Shown here: in pieces, positions 10,309 to 20,884 of the stretch | How the letters are laid out: each line of letters starts with the position of its first letter | How positions within the stretch are numbered: the stretch's first letter is position 1 | DNA from: Haematococcus lacustris | Taxonomy: Eukaryota > Chlorophyta > Chlorophyceae > Chlamydomonadales > Haematococcaceae | NCBI GenBank assembly: GCA_030144725.1 | Contig: JASKMD010000017.1 | Coordinates: forward strand, 5,947,992 to 6,011,991 | Length of the DNA: 64,000 nucleotides | Reading direction: 5' to 3' | The notes under the pieces: model-generated | What the model saw: only the letters and a program-made list of their open reading frames with translations | Database searches by the model: none | Told to the model about the DNA's origin: nothing | Translations under genes and position numbers: made by a program

Positions 10309-13300
10309 CCGCTTCACCAGCGAGGCACGTTCGCACCTCGCAGCCATCTAGGGCCATCTTTGCTCTTTGTCCGTAGCGCATGTGTTCGCAGTCTTGTTGT
10401 GTTACGCAGGTCTCATGCAATCAGCGGTGCCCGCCGGCTGCCGTCCCGCGTCCTCTTGGCCCTGGCGCTTGCGCTGTTACTTTGTGCGACATGTTGCGCG
10501 GTAACCGCCTCCCCGGCCAGCCAGCTGCAGGCCTGCTTCAACCGCAATGCCTCTGCCCAGGCGCCATACTATTTTGAAGACTACGTCACAGGGCGCCCAT
10601 CCAGGTGGCTATGCCTGCAGTTCTGGTGTGGCTACGATGCTGCTTGTGGTGGTGGTCGTCACCAGTTGCTGCAGTTACCTAGTGGGCCTGTCTGCAGGTT
10701 GACCATCCACTCAGTGCTGTGGTCCACCAAGCTGCAACCCAAGCAGGAGGCACCAGGCAACAGCAGCAGCCAAGCAGCAGTGCCAGCCTACCCTTTGACC
10801 ATTGCCACCATGACCAGTCAGCATCGGCTCAGCAACTTGGAAGCCCAATGCAACTCCTGGCCAGGGCCCCTCACAGTGGCTGTGTATGCACCTCTGTTGT
10901 TGGGCAATGAGACCGGCAACGCAGCCAGCCTTCTGGAGATGAGCATTTCCTGATCTCGGGTCTGGTGGTCATTGCTACTTCACGCTGTAGAACTGCCAGC
11001 CCGGGGTGACTGTTGACTAACCGGTGGGTGGGCGCACCCTGCTCATCTGTCTCTTCCACTAACCCCTCGTTTGCTTCCACCAGTTCAGTATACTCGCATT
11101 GTGACTGCCTGCGCTACAGGGTGGAGGCCAACCCCACCTCATGTGCCATGCGTCTGCTGCTTGTGACGGAGATGCTCGGGGAACAGAGCGCTCTGCTACT
11201 CTTCCCCCTTCACAGCCTGCGCAACATGGCCCTGCTGACGGCTGATACGCCCCTGGTGGCCATGATTGACGTGGACCTGGTGCTGAGCAGCACCCTGTCG
11301 GACGAGTTCAGTGGCTTGGCCGGCAGGCGGGGAAATGTAAGCAGGTGGGTAGTGCATACAGCCAGGCACGGCTGTGACCACCTCGCTGGTGGCAAGCATA
11401 GACTGGCGCAGGTGGTGTGATGGGCAAGGTGGTGCTGCTGCCCTCACAGCATCACCTCCATACAGCTCACCTTGACCTCCACTAGGTGGCATGCTCACTG
11501 CCGGGTGTGTGCCCTGGCTGGTGAGCGTGCAGTGTCGCAGAGGTGATGCGGTTGTGCCATTCCGGAAGCCTGCTCATCCTGCCTGCCTTTGAATTCTGTG
11601 AACAAGGAGAACATGATCTGCCCAAGCGCACTGCAATGGCTGCAGAGATAGCCATGGGTGAGTGCACAGCCCCAGCCCCACCCAAACTGCCATTCCAAAG
11701 AGCTGAGAGGTGTACAACACCACATGGCTGGCAAACAACTATAGAATGCATGGCTTTGTTGAACCCTTTATCTGAGCTTAACAGGTTGTTAGATATATGC
11801 GGGAGTGTCAGTCAAAGATATGCTACAAGCTGGTCAACGACCGGCTGCCTAAGGCCAGGCAGCGGCTGCACCAGGCTTCAGAGTACTGGAGGGGCAGGCA
11901 TGGCTGTGGTTCATGTACCCTCTCGACTTGGCAGGGAGTCCCAAGTGCTGATACTACTAGGCATCACGGCCTGTAGGTCAGGCACCTGCTTTGGGTCACA
12001 AACCCACACCCAGGCGAGCAGCTGAGTGCACCAGACCTGCTACACGCAAGCCCTGATGGGCTGGGCCATGGGCCGCAACCATGTGCCTGATCAAGGCTAG
12101 GTCTCAGGACCCAAACTCAAAACCTCCGAATCCACCCCATGAGGACAGCAGCCAGGAGCCAGCAGCCAGGATGCACGCGGCGATGGATACCTTCTCACCA
12201 TTGCCAGTAGGCTGTTGTAGCGCGAGTGCAAGTGGAGGCAGTTAAGTGCCTCTGCTGTGCTGCTCAGCACCTTGGCTCTCAACCTTGAGCATTCATTGCA
12301 GTCCAACACACTAATTGTGAACCACTACAAAACGGTGTTTTTTCCTGTGTGGAGTTCCCATCGCATGTGTATGCCATGGCCTACACATGGCATACACATG
12401 GTCACGGTCGCCTACCACCTACATCATTACCTGACCCCTGTGACAGGGCATGCGTAGAGTTGGCACGACAAAACATGCACTAAATGTAAGCTGATGACAG
12501 CTTCAAATGGGGGGGGGCTTGCGGCTGCTGGCCCTTGGCTGGCTTGTCTCGCAGCCGCTTGTAGCCCAAGCCAGGGTACTCCTTGCCCTTGGCTGGCAGC
12601 TTCCCCTGCTCTGGCCAGTAGCACAGCTCCAGCGGCCGCCACCTGCTCTCCCCAATGCGCTGCATGTTCAGGGCCGCATTGCAGTCCCTGTCCAGCCACC
12701 TGCCTGGCTGTGGTGCTGGCTTGACTTTGGCAGCCTTGCCTTTGCCCTTTGTGGGCTCAGCTGCCCCTGGCTCAGCCTTGGTGCGCTTGGTGCGCTTGGC
12801 TGGCAGGGGAGTGCTGGGCCCTGGTTCTGAGGCTGCTGCTGGCTGTGTGGCTGCCTGGCTGCTGCGTGGGGCCTGGGGGGACTTGCGTGGGGCCACTACC
12901 GGGCACCACATCATGCCCCGCACTGGCTGGTCACGCTGCTGGCTCCAGGCTGGCCGCACTAGGCGGGGTTCCACCTGCCCTGCTGGGGGCTTCCAGCCTG
13001 CAGGCCTGGTGGCCCTGCGCTTGTTCAGCTGCCTCTCACAAGGCTGCTGGCCATTCACCGCTGAGCTGACCCGGCTGGTGCGGTGCTCATCCACTAGCAC
13101 CACCCTGCCCCGCCGCTGGTCTGTCCCCCTGGTCCTGCACACCACCTTGCGGCAGGCACGCAACACCGCATCAGCACCCCACCCTCCCCTGGTGCCAATG
13201 CTAGCTGCTCCAAAGAACACCACCAGCTGCATGGCATGCCCATGACGCTCCATGGCAACCTCGTCTTCTTGCAGCCCCGCAGCACGGCGCCACCCGGGAC

Positions 13301-14816
13301 TTTGATCACCTGCAGGCAGTTACGATCAAGTTTTTGACAGGCCGGCAATGCGGGGACACCAATAGTGCGGGGACACGAGCAGTGCTGGGGCATACAAGGC
13401 GGGGGTGCGTACCTGTCGGCGCTGGGTGTTCCATTCAGCCCTTCGCTCCTCGCGTTGTTTGGCTGGAGGGGTCCTAGGACCTGCGCTGGCATGAACAGCA
13501 GCGATGTGAGCAGCGCGGAGCTCGCCGGACTCCACAGTTGCAGCGGACCACACCACGACTACAACGAACCTTGTTTTCGCGGGCTTTCAATCGGAAGCGG
13601 ATCTTGCTCCGCGGCACTGGGCCGCTTCCTCGGAGGCATTGCGCCACTAGGCTCATACCTACTAACACCTGCTGAGCTCCTACCTATACCCAGGAGGCGA
13701 TGTCACTCACTCTCGCACTCCCAAAGAGCACTTCCAAAGGGCACCTCCAAAGGGCACACTCCCAAAGGGCACTCCGACAAGCTGTGCTGCTCAGCATGAT
13801 GATTGCAGCACCATGTGGCTGATGCTGCACCCAGGAGGCAAGGCTCAGCTGGTGGAGCTGGTGAGGGAGCAGCGCATGTGCATGTTTATGGCAACGTGGC
13901 AAAAAGGGCATGGGGCCACCCAGTTCCCAATTTGGTACAGTTCACCATGGCCTTACACGGTGAGTGGACCTTGACCATGGTCAGCCCAGTGCTCTGATCA
14001 CACCGTGCGCATTTCATGTACGCAAGAGTTTCCTTGGTGGGCTTAGCGTGTGGGTGCTGTCATGCCCATGTGCTCCCAGGTCCAGCACAATTCCATGTTT
14101 GAGCCCTGGTACCTTGTTGATCGCTTCCGCAATCCCTGGTATGACGCACGGATCCGGGGCTATGGCCTGGACAAGCAGCAGCAGGTGGGCATGCGAAGTG
14201 AGACCCCCTACTCACCCATGTCTATGGCTAACCTACCACGTCACTCTACCTGATCACACTCTAGTACTGGAGCTGACCACCACCATTCCCTGTCTGTCAG
14301 CAGACATGCTATGTCTCTTCCTTGTTCGTTGCTTTCCAAGCCTGCTGATCTGCCCACTCCCGGCAGCACCTGCTGATATGCCTACTCTCCCGGCTGCAGG
14401 TTACTGCGGCTGCATTGGACCGCAAGCTCACGTTCATGGTGCACCCAACGGCATTCGTAGTGCACATGCCGCATGAAAAATCTCAGACATTCCGCCAGTA
14501 CATGAGTGCTGTGGCTGCAAGGAAAGCGCCAATCGGGGACCACGTCAAGCAAGTGTTGGCAAGCATGCACTCTCAGGCCTTGGAGGCGACTCACAAGCCA
14601 ACTGCAAGCAACTTGTCTGTCGCCGAGGTCGGTGTCATCATGCGCAAGCAGAATGAAGAACTGTTCCATGCCTCCGAGCGGCATATGCGAAGGGGGGGTA
14701 GCAACCCGTCCCACCTTGATCCCCAAGTGCAAGCCTGCTTGAGTGAGCTACCGTGGTGGCAGGCACAGCCAGCAGTGGAGAGTGCTACCCAGCTGAATCC
14801 TGCTAGGCTCAGCTGA
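10309..14816 (+). CDS. LARGE-like (GT49-type) glycosyltransferase, multi-exon
   Basis: Predicted type II membrane glycosyltransferase of the secretory pathway, resembling the LARGE/B4GAT1 group that transfers xylose or glucuronic acid. The start exon is not identified: the frame from 10309 has no ATG. Near 10440 is a hydrophobic anchor (VLLALALALLLCATCC). An exon near 11090-11340 has the DxD-type metal site (VAMIDVDLVLSSTLS). An exon ending at 11656 has LPAFEF. The exon at about 13800-13970 has GHGATQFPIWYSS. The exon at 14082-14184 has FEPWYLVDRF and the GYGLDK-type motif, and the last exon (about 14400-14816) has HPTAFVVHMPHEKS. This motif order matches the family. An intron between about 12.0 and 13.8 kb holds Fanzor copy A in reverse. 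The substrate is unknown. Confidence 0.8.
12325..13700 (-). mobile_element. Fanzor element copy A inside a glycosyltransferase intron
   Basis: The 3' noncoding part (about 12325-12479, minus) matches the 3' tails of copies B and E (CTACACCATT/CCTACCACCTACA words, ACTCCACACAG). The 5' part holds the start codon at 13639. Exact ends and a target duplication could not be fixed. It is opposite in orientation to the host gene and appears to lie wholly in an intron. Confidence 0.7.
12480..13639 (-). pseudogene. Fanzor (eukaryotic TnpB-like) nuclease, copy A, internally deleted
   Basis: Related to the RNA-guided OMEGA/TnpB nucleases. Exon 1 (from 13639) begins MPPRKRPSAAEQD, a likely nuclear localisation signal, and ends at AAG/gttcgttg like copy B. 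A later exon starts VIKVPGGAVLRGCKKTR. Then the RuvC-II motif VVLVDEHRTSRVSS, the VRGMMWCP segment, a basic KGKGKAAK linker and the RuvC-III motif RWLDRDCNAALNM follow. The region that should carry RuvC-I, still partly present in copy B, is deleted after KKTR. The first CxxC of the usual zinc ribbon is replaced by VSSAVN. Without RuvC-I it should be inactive. The family call is firm from the motif pair and their spacing. Confidence 0.82.
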
Positions 14817-15461
14817 AGCCCCTTGCCTGCCGCGCTCCATTCGCACCAACATACGGTTATTTTCTGGCATTGAGGCTGGTCAGGCTTGATTGTTAGGCAG
14901 CTGCTGCATAGTGGAACTGCTAGCCCCCTGCAACTGCCAATTGGGAAAGGCCCAGCATCGCCTGCTTGGCAATAAACTAGTGTGCCTGCCAGACCTTGCA
15001 GGTGGGTCATTGGGAGACTTGGCGATACAGCCAGCGTATTTTGCAGCATGTGCAGTATTGTTCAGTCGTACAGGCATCTTCATATGCATGTGGGATCTGA
15101 TGATGATGTGCCTGGCCTGCACCTCTTGCTTCATGTCATGACAGCCATGACATCAGGGCACGGGACGTGAGAGTCGTCAGCAGGTCACCACAAAACAGGG
15201 CCCATGGCCTGTGCCTCATACGGCCTATAATTGGCATCATGCATGGCAGTGGGCTGTAAAATGTGGTCGACCACAAGGTGTAGCACAAATATGCACGCGC
15301 ATGGTTTATATGGTCGCATGGTTTATACAGTCGCATACGCATGGTTTATACAGTCGCGCACAAAGTCAGACTGCGATGTCGCTGCACTATTGCAAAAGGT
15401 GCCAGCTGACGAAACAGCTCGGAACTTTGTGCCTTCCACCTCCAGCCCAACTCCTGAACCC
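14817..15461. other. Intergenic region with a short tandem repeat
   Basis: Holds three copies of a GCATGGTTTATA(C/T)AGTCGCA-type unit of about 20-24 bp near 15300-15360. No gene was recognised between the glycosyltransferase stop and the 3' end of Fanzor copy C. Confidence 0.6.
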
Positions 15462-15681
15462 CACAGCCCTCATGCTACCCCAAAATAAAGCATGAGTTGG
15501 AATCGAACCAGGCTGCAAGCTCATCATTGTAAAGGCTACCGACAGTGTGCCTAATGCCCACTTCAGCTCAGCCTTCTGGTGTGTGTGCCTGTTGCCAGTG
15601 CCTGCGCCTGTGCCACACACATCCCCTTTGTTAGGGGTTCATTGTTTTTTTTTTGTTCGGATTGTCTTGAGCTGTAGCTGG
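15462..15681 (-). ncRNA. Candidate guide-RNA/3' end region of Fanzor copy C
   Basis: The segment after the stop codon is shared with copies D (60020-60245) and F (36590-36787). It has a CCCCTTTGTTAGGGG hairpin. On the minus strand it has GGCTGAGCTGAAGTGGG, which resembles a Pol III A box. About 60 bases later it has GGTTCGATTCC, an exact B-box consensus. Fanzor and TnpB guide RNAs are usually encoded at this end of the element. Only copy C keeps the perfect B box; in F and D it reads TGTTTGATTAC or TGTTTAATTAC. RNA expression is inference. Confidence 0.35.
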
Positions 15682-17884
15682 CTATTGCTGCAACTGCCGC
15701 TGCCACTTGAGCAACAGGGGCTTGTCGGCTATCTCCACCCACTCCTGGCCTGGCTGGCCTGGCTTTGGCATGGCTGGGCGGTTGGTCCAGTAGCACAGCT
15801 CAGTGGGACGTGGCCCTGGGCCGACTGCACAGCGGCGGATGTTCAGCGCGGCTGAGACGTCCCGGTCATAGAACCTGCACATGGGTGTGGGGCATCATGC
15901 ATGACGTCAATTCATGTGTCATGTCATGTTGGATATGCTCATGTCATGCACATTTATAGGGTTGGGTCAATGCTTACCTGGTGATGTTGTTGATGCTTGT
16001 TAAGCACATCAGGCCCCGGACTTGGGAACGCTTTGCCATGCTTTTCACTGGCCGCAGCCACCTGCATGGGCACATGGGGCAATGCACATTTGTAAGATTT
16101 TTCATCTTGACCCTACCTAGTCACCTTGATTCCACCACCTCCCAACACTGCCAACAACCCCCTATCCTCGACCCCCTCACCTGAAGGACTCAGGCGGCGT
16201 GTCAAGGAGGGTCTCGCTGGGGGTGTTGTCGGCTGAGCTGACCCGGCTGGTTCGGAACTCATCCACCAGCACCACACGCTCTGGCCTGAACTGCTTCACT
16301 GCCTCCTTCTGCATCTGGCTGACAGGGACACCCCTGCAGCCAATGGTGCCGCTGCCATTGAAGCCAGCTGCCCCATAGGCCAGGGCCAGGATGCGGTCCG
16401 GCCACAGCTTCTGTGCCTGCTTCTTGACCTGCAGCCACATATAGCAAGACACAGTGGCATACATGTGTAAGGTCAGGTATAGCAGCAGCAACAGATGCAA
16501 CAACAGCAGCAGCTCGTCAGGCTGCCTAGCTCGTGGGTTAGGGTTCTTGGGCCTTACCTTGGCCCAGAACGAAGCCACCACGCGCATCTTGCCACAGTAC
16601 AGCCTGAACCTGGCGTTGGCCCAGCGCTTCTTTGAGACCTCGGCCCACATGGCGTCGTACGTCTCCAGGACAGTGTGTCTGTGTATGACAGTGGCTGGCC
16701 TTGCGCGTCAAGCTGGTCGGCTACGTGCAGGGTAAACAAGTCGCGCACGAGGAAACCCAACAGCAGGCTGCCAATCACCCCTCGCTCGCTGATGCCCTTC
16801 ACTCGTGGCCGCACAGCCTTGTCAAGGAAGGCATCCCAAATAGGGCGTGCCGGGTCTTAAGACCTGCCTGATGTTTTGGGTCCTAAAGGTCTTAAGACCG
16901 GTACTAGAGGTCTTAAGACCTGAAAGTAGCACTTATGCGAGAGGTCCCTAGATCGATTCCTGTCAGGGTCGGGTATGCTCACCTTCGGAGTGACAGAATG
17001 AAGTATCGCTAGTGGATTGGGCCAGTCTATCGGGGTTGCAGGGTTAGGGATTACAACAGTGGCAGAGCCCGCAACGGCGGCTTGTGCAACATGCAACACA
17101 CAATTTTACTGACGGTCGAGTGTGAGGGAGTGAGAGAGTTTGCGGCCTGACGCTGTGGCGCCCGTTCTTTGTAGAAACGGCATCATCGCGCTGCGCTAAA
17201 CAGGATGGGCGCCACAGCTCGGATCATGGCCGAGTTTGCGGCCTGGTCACTCGCTTACTGTGAGAGCAACCTTGAAGCAAGGCGTGACTGCGGCTATGGT
17301 ATATGGGTACTGTAAGCCTCATCACACTGTAAGCCTCATTTCGGGCGCTCCGGCGTGGTCGCGATATTTCCGATGGGTTGCCCTGGTGCACATCGACACT
17401 CAGACAATTACATCCGGGATAGGCCACTGCACTCTACTCATAGGTACTCATTTGTACTTTTAGGTCCAGCGAGCTTCGGCTGGAGGATGAGTGTCTTCGG
17501 TGTCGGGCGGTGTAAGACTGACAGGCGTAGTCATAGCGCTAGTGGCGCTGATGTGTGCCGCCGGTGGGCCGGTGAGGTCTTAAGACCCCGTTCAAAATCC
17601 TCAGGGTCTTAAGACCCGGGTCTTAATAGGACCTGGCCGGGAACGCCCTAATCCCAAAGCGCTTGCGGGAGGTGGTCGATGAGGTGGTCTAACTTGGCCT
17701 TTCTTGCGTGGAACGTATTGTCTCTGCTGCGGGCAGCGCGGGCCTCTCCTGAAGCCTTCCTTTTGCGCTGTGCCTCGGTCAAGTCGGGTTGGCCTGCCTC
17801 GTCGCGGTCAACTATGTCGAAGTCCGGGTCCTCCGGCACTGCTCTAGGCCCACCCACACCGGTTCGTCTCTTCTTCCTCGCCAT
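15682..17884 (-). pseudogene. Fanzor (eukaryotic TnpB-like) nuclease, copy C, split by a transposon
   Basis: The start at 17884 gives MARKKRRTGVGG, a basic nuclear-signal-like start parallel to copy B (MAKKKRKGS). A charged helix-rich part follows, then the frame is cut by the TAGGGCGT element (16841-17650) at HLPQALWD. Beyond it the protein resumes as AFLDKAVRPRVKGIS. Downstream exons give KKRWANARFRLYCGKM, a DRILALAYGAAGFNGSG segment, the RuvC-II motif VVLVDEFRTSRVSS, an intron, VRGLMCLTSIN, another intron, and the RuvC-III motif FYDRDVSAALNI before the stop at 15682. No RuvC-I motif was identified and the CxxC pairs of the zinc ribbon are degenerate. It is divergent from the HNH gene starting at 17943, 58 bp away. 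Confidence 0.82.
16841..17650. mobile_element. TAGGGCGT-ended hAT-like element (810 bp), exact 8-bp TSD
   Basis: Ends are TAGGGCGTGCC and GGAACGCCCTA. The direct repeat ATCCCAAA lies at 16833-16840 and 17651-17658, an exact 8-bp target duplication. The palindrome GGTCTTAAGACC or a close variant occurs about six times, all near the two ends. CCTGATGTTTTGGG at 16866 is shared with the GTTAAC-type relatives. No transposase frame is seen. It disrupts the coding sequence of Fanzor copy C. Confidence 0.92.
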
Positions 17885-17942
17885 AAACAATAACAACGCG
17901 AGGCAGCAACATATACTAAGGATTTTCGTGTTTGTCACACAC
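17885..17942. promoter_or_regulatory. 58-bp divergent intergenic region between Fanzor C and HNH genes
   Basis: Only 58 bp separate the two start codons. It is AT-richer than its surroundings (AACAATAACAACGCG, TATACTAAGG). Any promoter here must serve both directions or extend into the genes. The ATATATGTCTAC repeat just downstream lies within the proposed HNH start region, so the true HNH start could be later. Confidence 0.4.
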
Positions 17943-18869
17943 ATGTCTACATATATGTCTACAACATGTTCTACATATATGTCTACAACTCCACAACTCC
18001 TCCAGCCCAATGGGAAGCCGCGTGGCTCGTGCAAAGCTTGCGTAACTGAGATGAATGCAGCCGCGTTCAATAAGCGTGTCCCACGCTGCCAAAACGAGGT
18101 GCCAATGCCTTCTGCGTGTGCCGATTGCGGCATGGCTCCTGGCGAGGCAGTCACGTTCACATGGCAGAATGGATCGGCAACAAAGGGGGGATACTGGATG
18201 GGCACCTGCGACGGTTGCACCAAAAAGCGGAATCAGATCCGAAACAAAGCGGCACGCGCAGCGGCGAAAGCAGAGAATGAGGAGGAGTTCCTCGCTCAGC
18301 ACAGAGCGTACAGAGCGGAGTGGGTTCGCAAGAATCCCGAGTCAGCGCGAAGGGCCTGGCAGAAGCAGAAAGACAAGAGTGCCTCGGACCCCACAGTTCG
18401 GCTCGACAAAATCAAGGCATCAGCGGTGAAGCGGGGCATATCATTCGCAGAGGGAGAGGCTGAGGCGAGCCTGATGCGGGGCAAGCTTCAGCAACCCTGC
18501 CATTACTGCGACAATCCCTTTCCATTACGAGAAAATCACAAATCGTTATATAGTCGTAAAGTTGACATTATACAGACGTCGGGACGTGAGAGGGCTATTA
18601 CGGGGTCGATTACCACAATTACAGCTTTTACAGGAAACACAAAAAACGTGCACCACACTGAACTCAACCGACCAGCACCCTACAAATTACGACGCAATGC
18701 GCTAACCCTGCCATTGGCGACAACATTGGCGAGGGCAATACGCCAGTTTGGAGCAGTCTGCCCAGGGCGATTGAGCGTCGAGCAAAACACCAGGGAGTAG
18801 GTCGGGCAGCTAGGGTTAAGAATGTTGAGGCATGGGCGGCAGCTATAGCTACACAACGCGTCCTGCAGA

Positions 18870-19800
18870 AGCCACATGCACCTAGGCAATGAGGGGCAGT
18901 ATGCCACACGGAAGGGCAGCAGCCAGGGGTAACAAGGTCAGCAGTCGGCAGCAGCTGGGCGTAGCACGCGGCATGAGCGGTAGCAATGGCAACATGACGC
19001 GTCCGGCAGCAGCCATATGCACTACTACCTAGGCAATGAGGGGCAGTAGGCTGCAGGGAAGGGCAGCAGCCAAGGGTAACAAGGTCAGCAGTCGGCAGCA
19101 GCTGGGCGTAGCACGCGGCATGAGCGGTAGCAATGGCAACATGACGCGTCCGGCAGCAGCCATATGCACTACTACCTAGGCAATGAGGGGCAGTAGGCTG
19201 CAGGGAAGGGCAGCAGCCAAGGGTAACAAGGTCAGCAGTCGGCAGCAGCTGGGCGTAGCACGCCGCATGGGCGGCAGCAATGGCAGCATGACGCGTCCGG
19301 CAGCAGCCATATGCATTACAACCTAGGCAATGAGGGGCAGTAGGCCGCACGGAAGGGCAGCAGCCAGGGGTAACAAGGTCAGCAGTCGGCAGCAGCTGGG
19401 CGCAGCACGCGGCATGGGCGGTAGCTATAGCTACATAACGCGTCCTCCAGAAGCCACATGCACCTAGGCAATGAGGGGCAGTATGCCACACGGAAGGGCA
19501 GCAGCCAAGGGTAACAAGGTCAGCAGTCGGTAGCAGCTGGGCGTAGCACGCCGCATGGGCGGTAGCAATGGCAACATGACGCGTCTGGCAGCAGCCATAT
19601 GCACTACTACCTAGGCAATGAGGGGCAGTAGGCCGCACGGAAGGGCAGCAGCCAGGGGTAGCAAGGTCAGCAGTCAGCAGCAGCTGGGCGTAGCACACGC
19701 CATGGGCGGCAGCAATGGCAACTTGACACGTCCAGCAGCAGCCATATGCACTAGTACCTAAGCAATGAGGGCAGTAGGCCGCAGGGACAGCAACAGGGTC
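18870..19800 (+). repeat. 147-bp minisatellite in the left arm (about 6 copies)
   Basis: AACAAGGTCAGCAGTCGGC occurs at 18931, 19078, 19225, 19372, 19513 and, as a variant, near 19660, giving a 147-bp period with one 141-bp unit. Because 147 is divisible by 3 the minus strand keeps a long open frame with a 49-residue period. That frame is cysteine-rich and unlike known proteins. Confidence 0.88.
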
Positions 19801-20429
19801 AACAGTAGGCAGCAGCCAGGGGCAGGATGCGGGCAACTACATAGGGTGAAGCAAGGGCAGCAGCTAGGTAGAATATGATATGCGTGACTGCAGGTAGCGG
19901 CATTATGCAAGGTAGACAACTATCGCACAAAGCTGAATAATGGTAGAAGTCAGGCTAAGCGGCAGCATCCGCATATTGCTCGCGTGGCTTTGCAAGGCCC
20001 ACCCGTTAAAGACCCCAAACCGCGGAGTCCAAGAGCTCCATTGTCGCATCAGCAAAGCTTGGCTTGACTTGGCTGTCGCGTCCGCAAGCTGTTGTGGTGA
20101 ATTGAGCTAGCTTACTTGGGGTGGTCATTTAGGCGGTAGTCGTTGTCGTCAATGTTGGCAGCAAAGTAAGGTCAATGTTGGTCAAGGCGGTTACCATGGT
20201 CAACGCGGTTATTCTACTGTTCTCACCTGACAGTCTTGCTGCTGCACGACGTGCTGCAATCTCCAGCGGAGGGGGCGGCAAGTTAAATCGAGGGACTCGT
20301 GCTCAACATCGTCGTCCACTGTTCTTGCTGCCGGTCGTGTATGTGCTATCGGGTATGATGGGTGAGACGACGATGAAGACTGAAACAAGAGCTTGGGACT
20401 CGAACCAAACTTAGGCAGGAGTGAGAAGT

Positions 20430-20605
20430 GGGAAAAGTGCGCGCCTTGCAACAATTACGGGAAAAGTGCGGGCCTTCTCAAAATTACTGAAAAAGTGCGA
20501 GCCTTGGTCAAAATTACGGGAAAAGTGCGAGCCTTGGTCAAAATTACGGGAAAAGTGCGAGCCTTGGTCAAAATTACGGGAAAAGTGCGAGCCTTTACCC
20601 CTGGA
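20430..20605 (+). repeat. 30-bp tandem repeat in the left arm
   Basis: Units read approximately GAAAAGTGCGAGCCTTGGTC plus AAAATTACGG, with about five copies including two divergent ones. The inverted counterpart is at 21120-21265. Confidence 0.88.
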
Positions 20606-20884
20606 AAAGTGTCTTGCAAGTCAAAGGTGTCCGCGGTAGCAGCGCGATGCTTAGGCAACGGCAAGGCTAGCCGCGACAGCTAGCAAGCTAGAAAGAAGGT
20701 ACCCGTAATGTAAAGGGATATCGCATAATGTCTCGGCCAGCGCTGTTCACGTCCAAATAACAGTCTCGGCCAGGTCTCGAGTTGCGTAAACGTCTCGGCT
20801 GCGCCTCGACGTTTACCGCAACTCTCGACCCAGCCTCGACCGTTATGTATAGTATAATGTCGGAGGCCGAGCTGTTACGGGAAA

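Larger units (their letters stand above)
18513..20846 (+). repeat. Left arm of the giant palindrome
   Basis: Starts AATCCCTTTCCATTACGAG and ends CTCGACCGTTAT. It mirrors 20885-23317 with copy-number differences in the internal minisatellite. Confidence 0.88.

Noticed and set aside
10360..10953. Start of the glycosyltransferase at 10360
   Set aside because: The codon there is TTG; no in-frame ATG exists back to a stop at 10306, so the real start must be in an upstream exon that I cannot choose.
18664..19836. 390-residue cysteine-rich protein with 49-residue repeats
   Set aside because: It is the 147-bp minisatellite read in frame; no start context, domain or conservation supports a gene.
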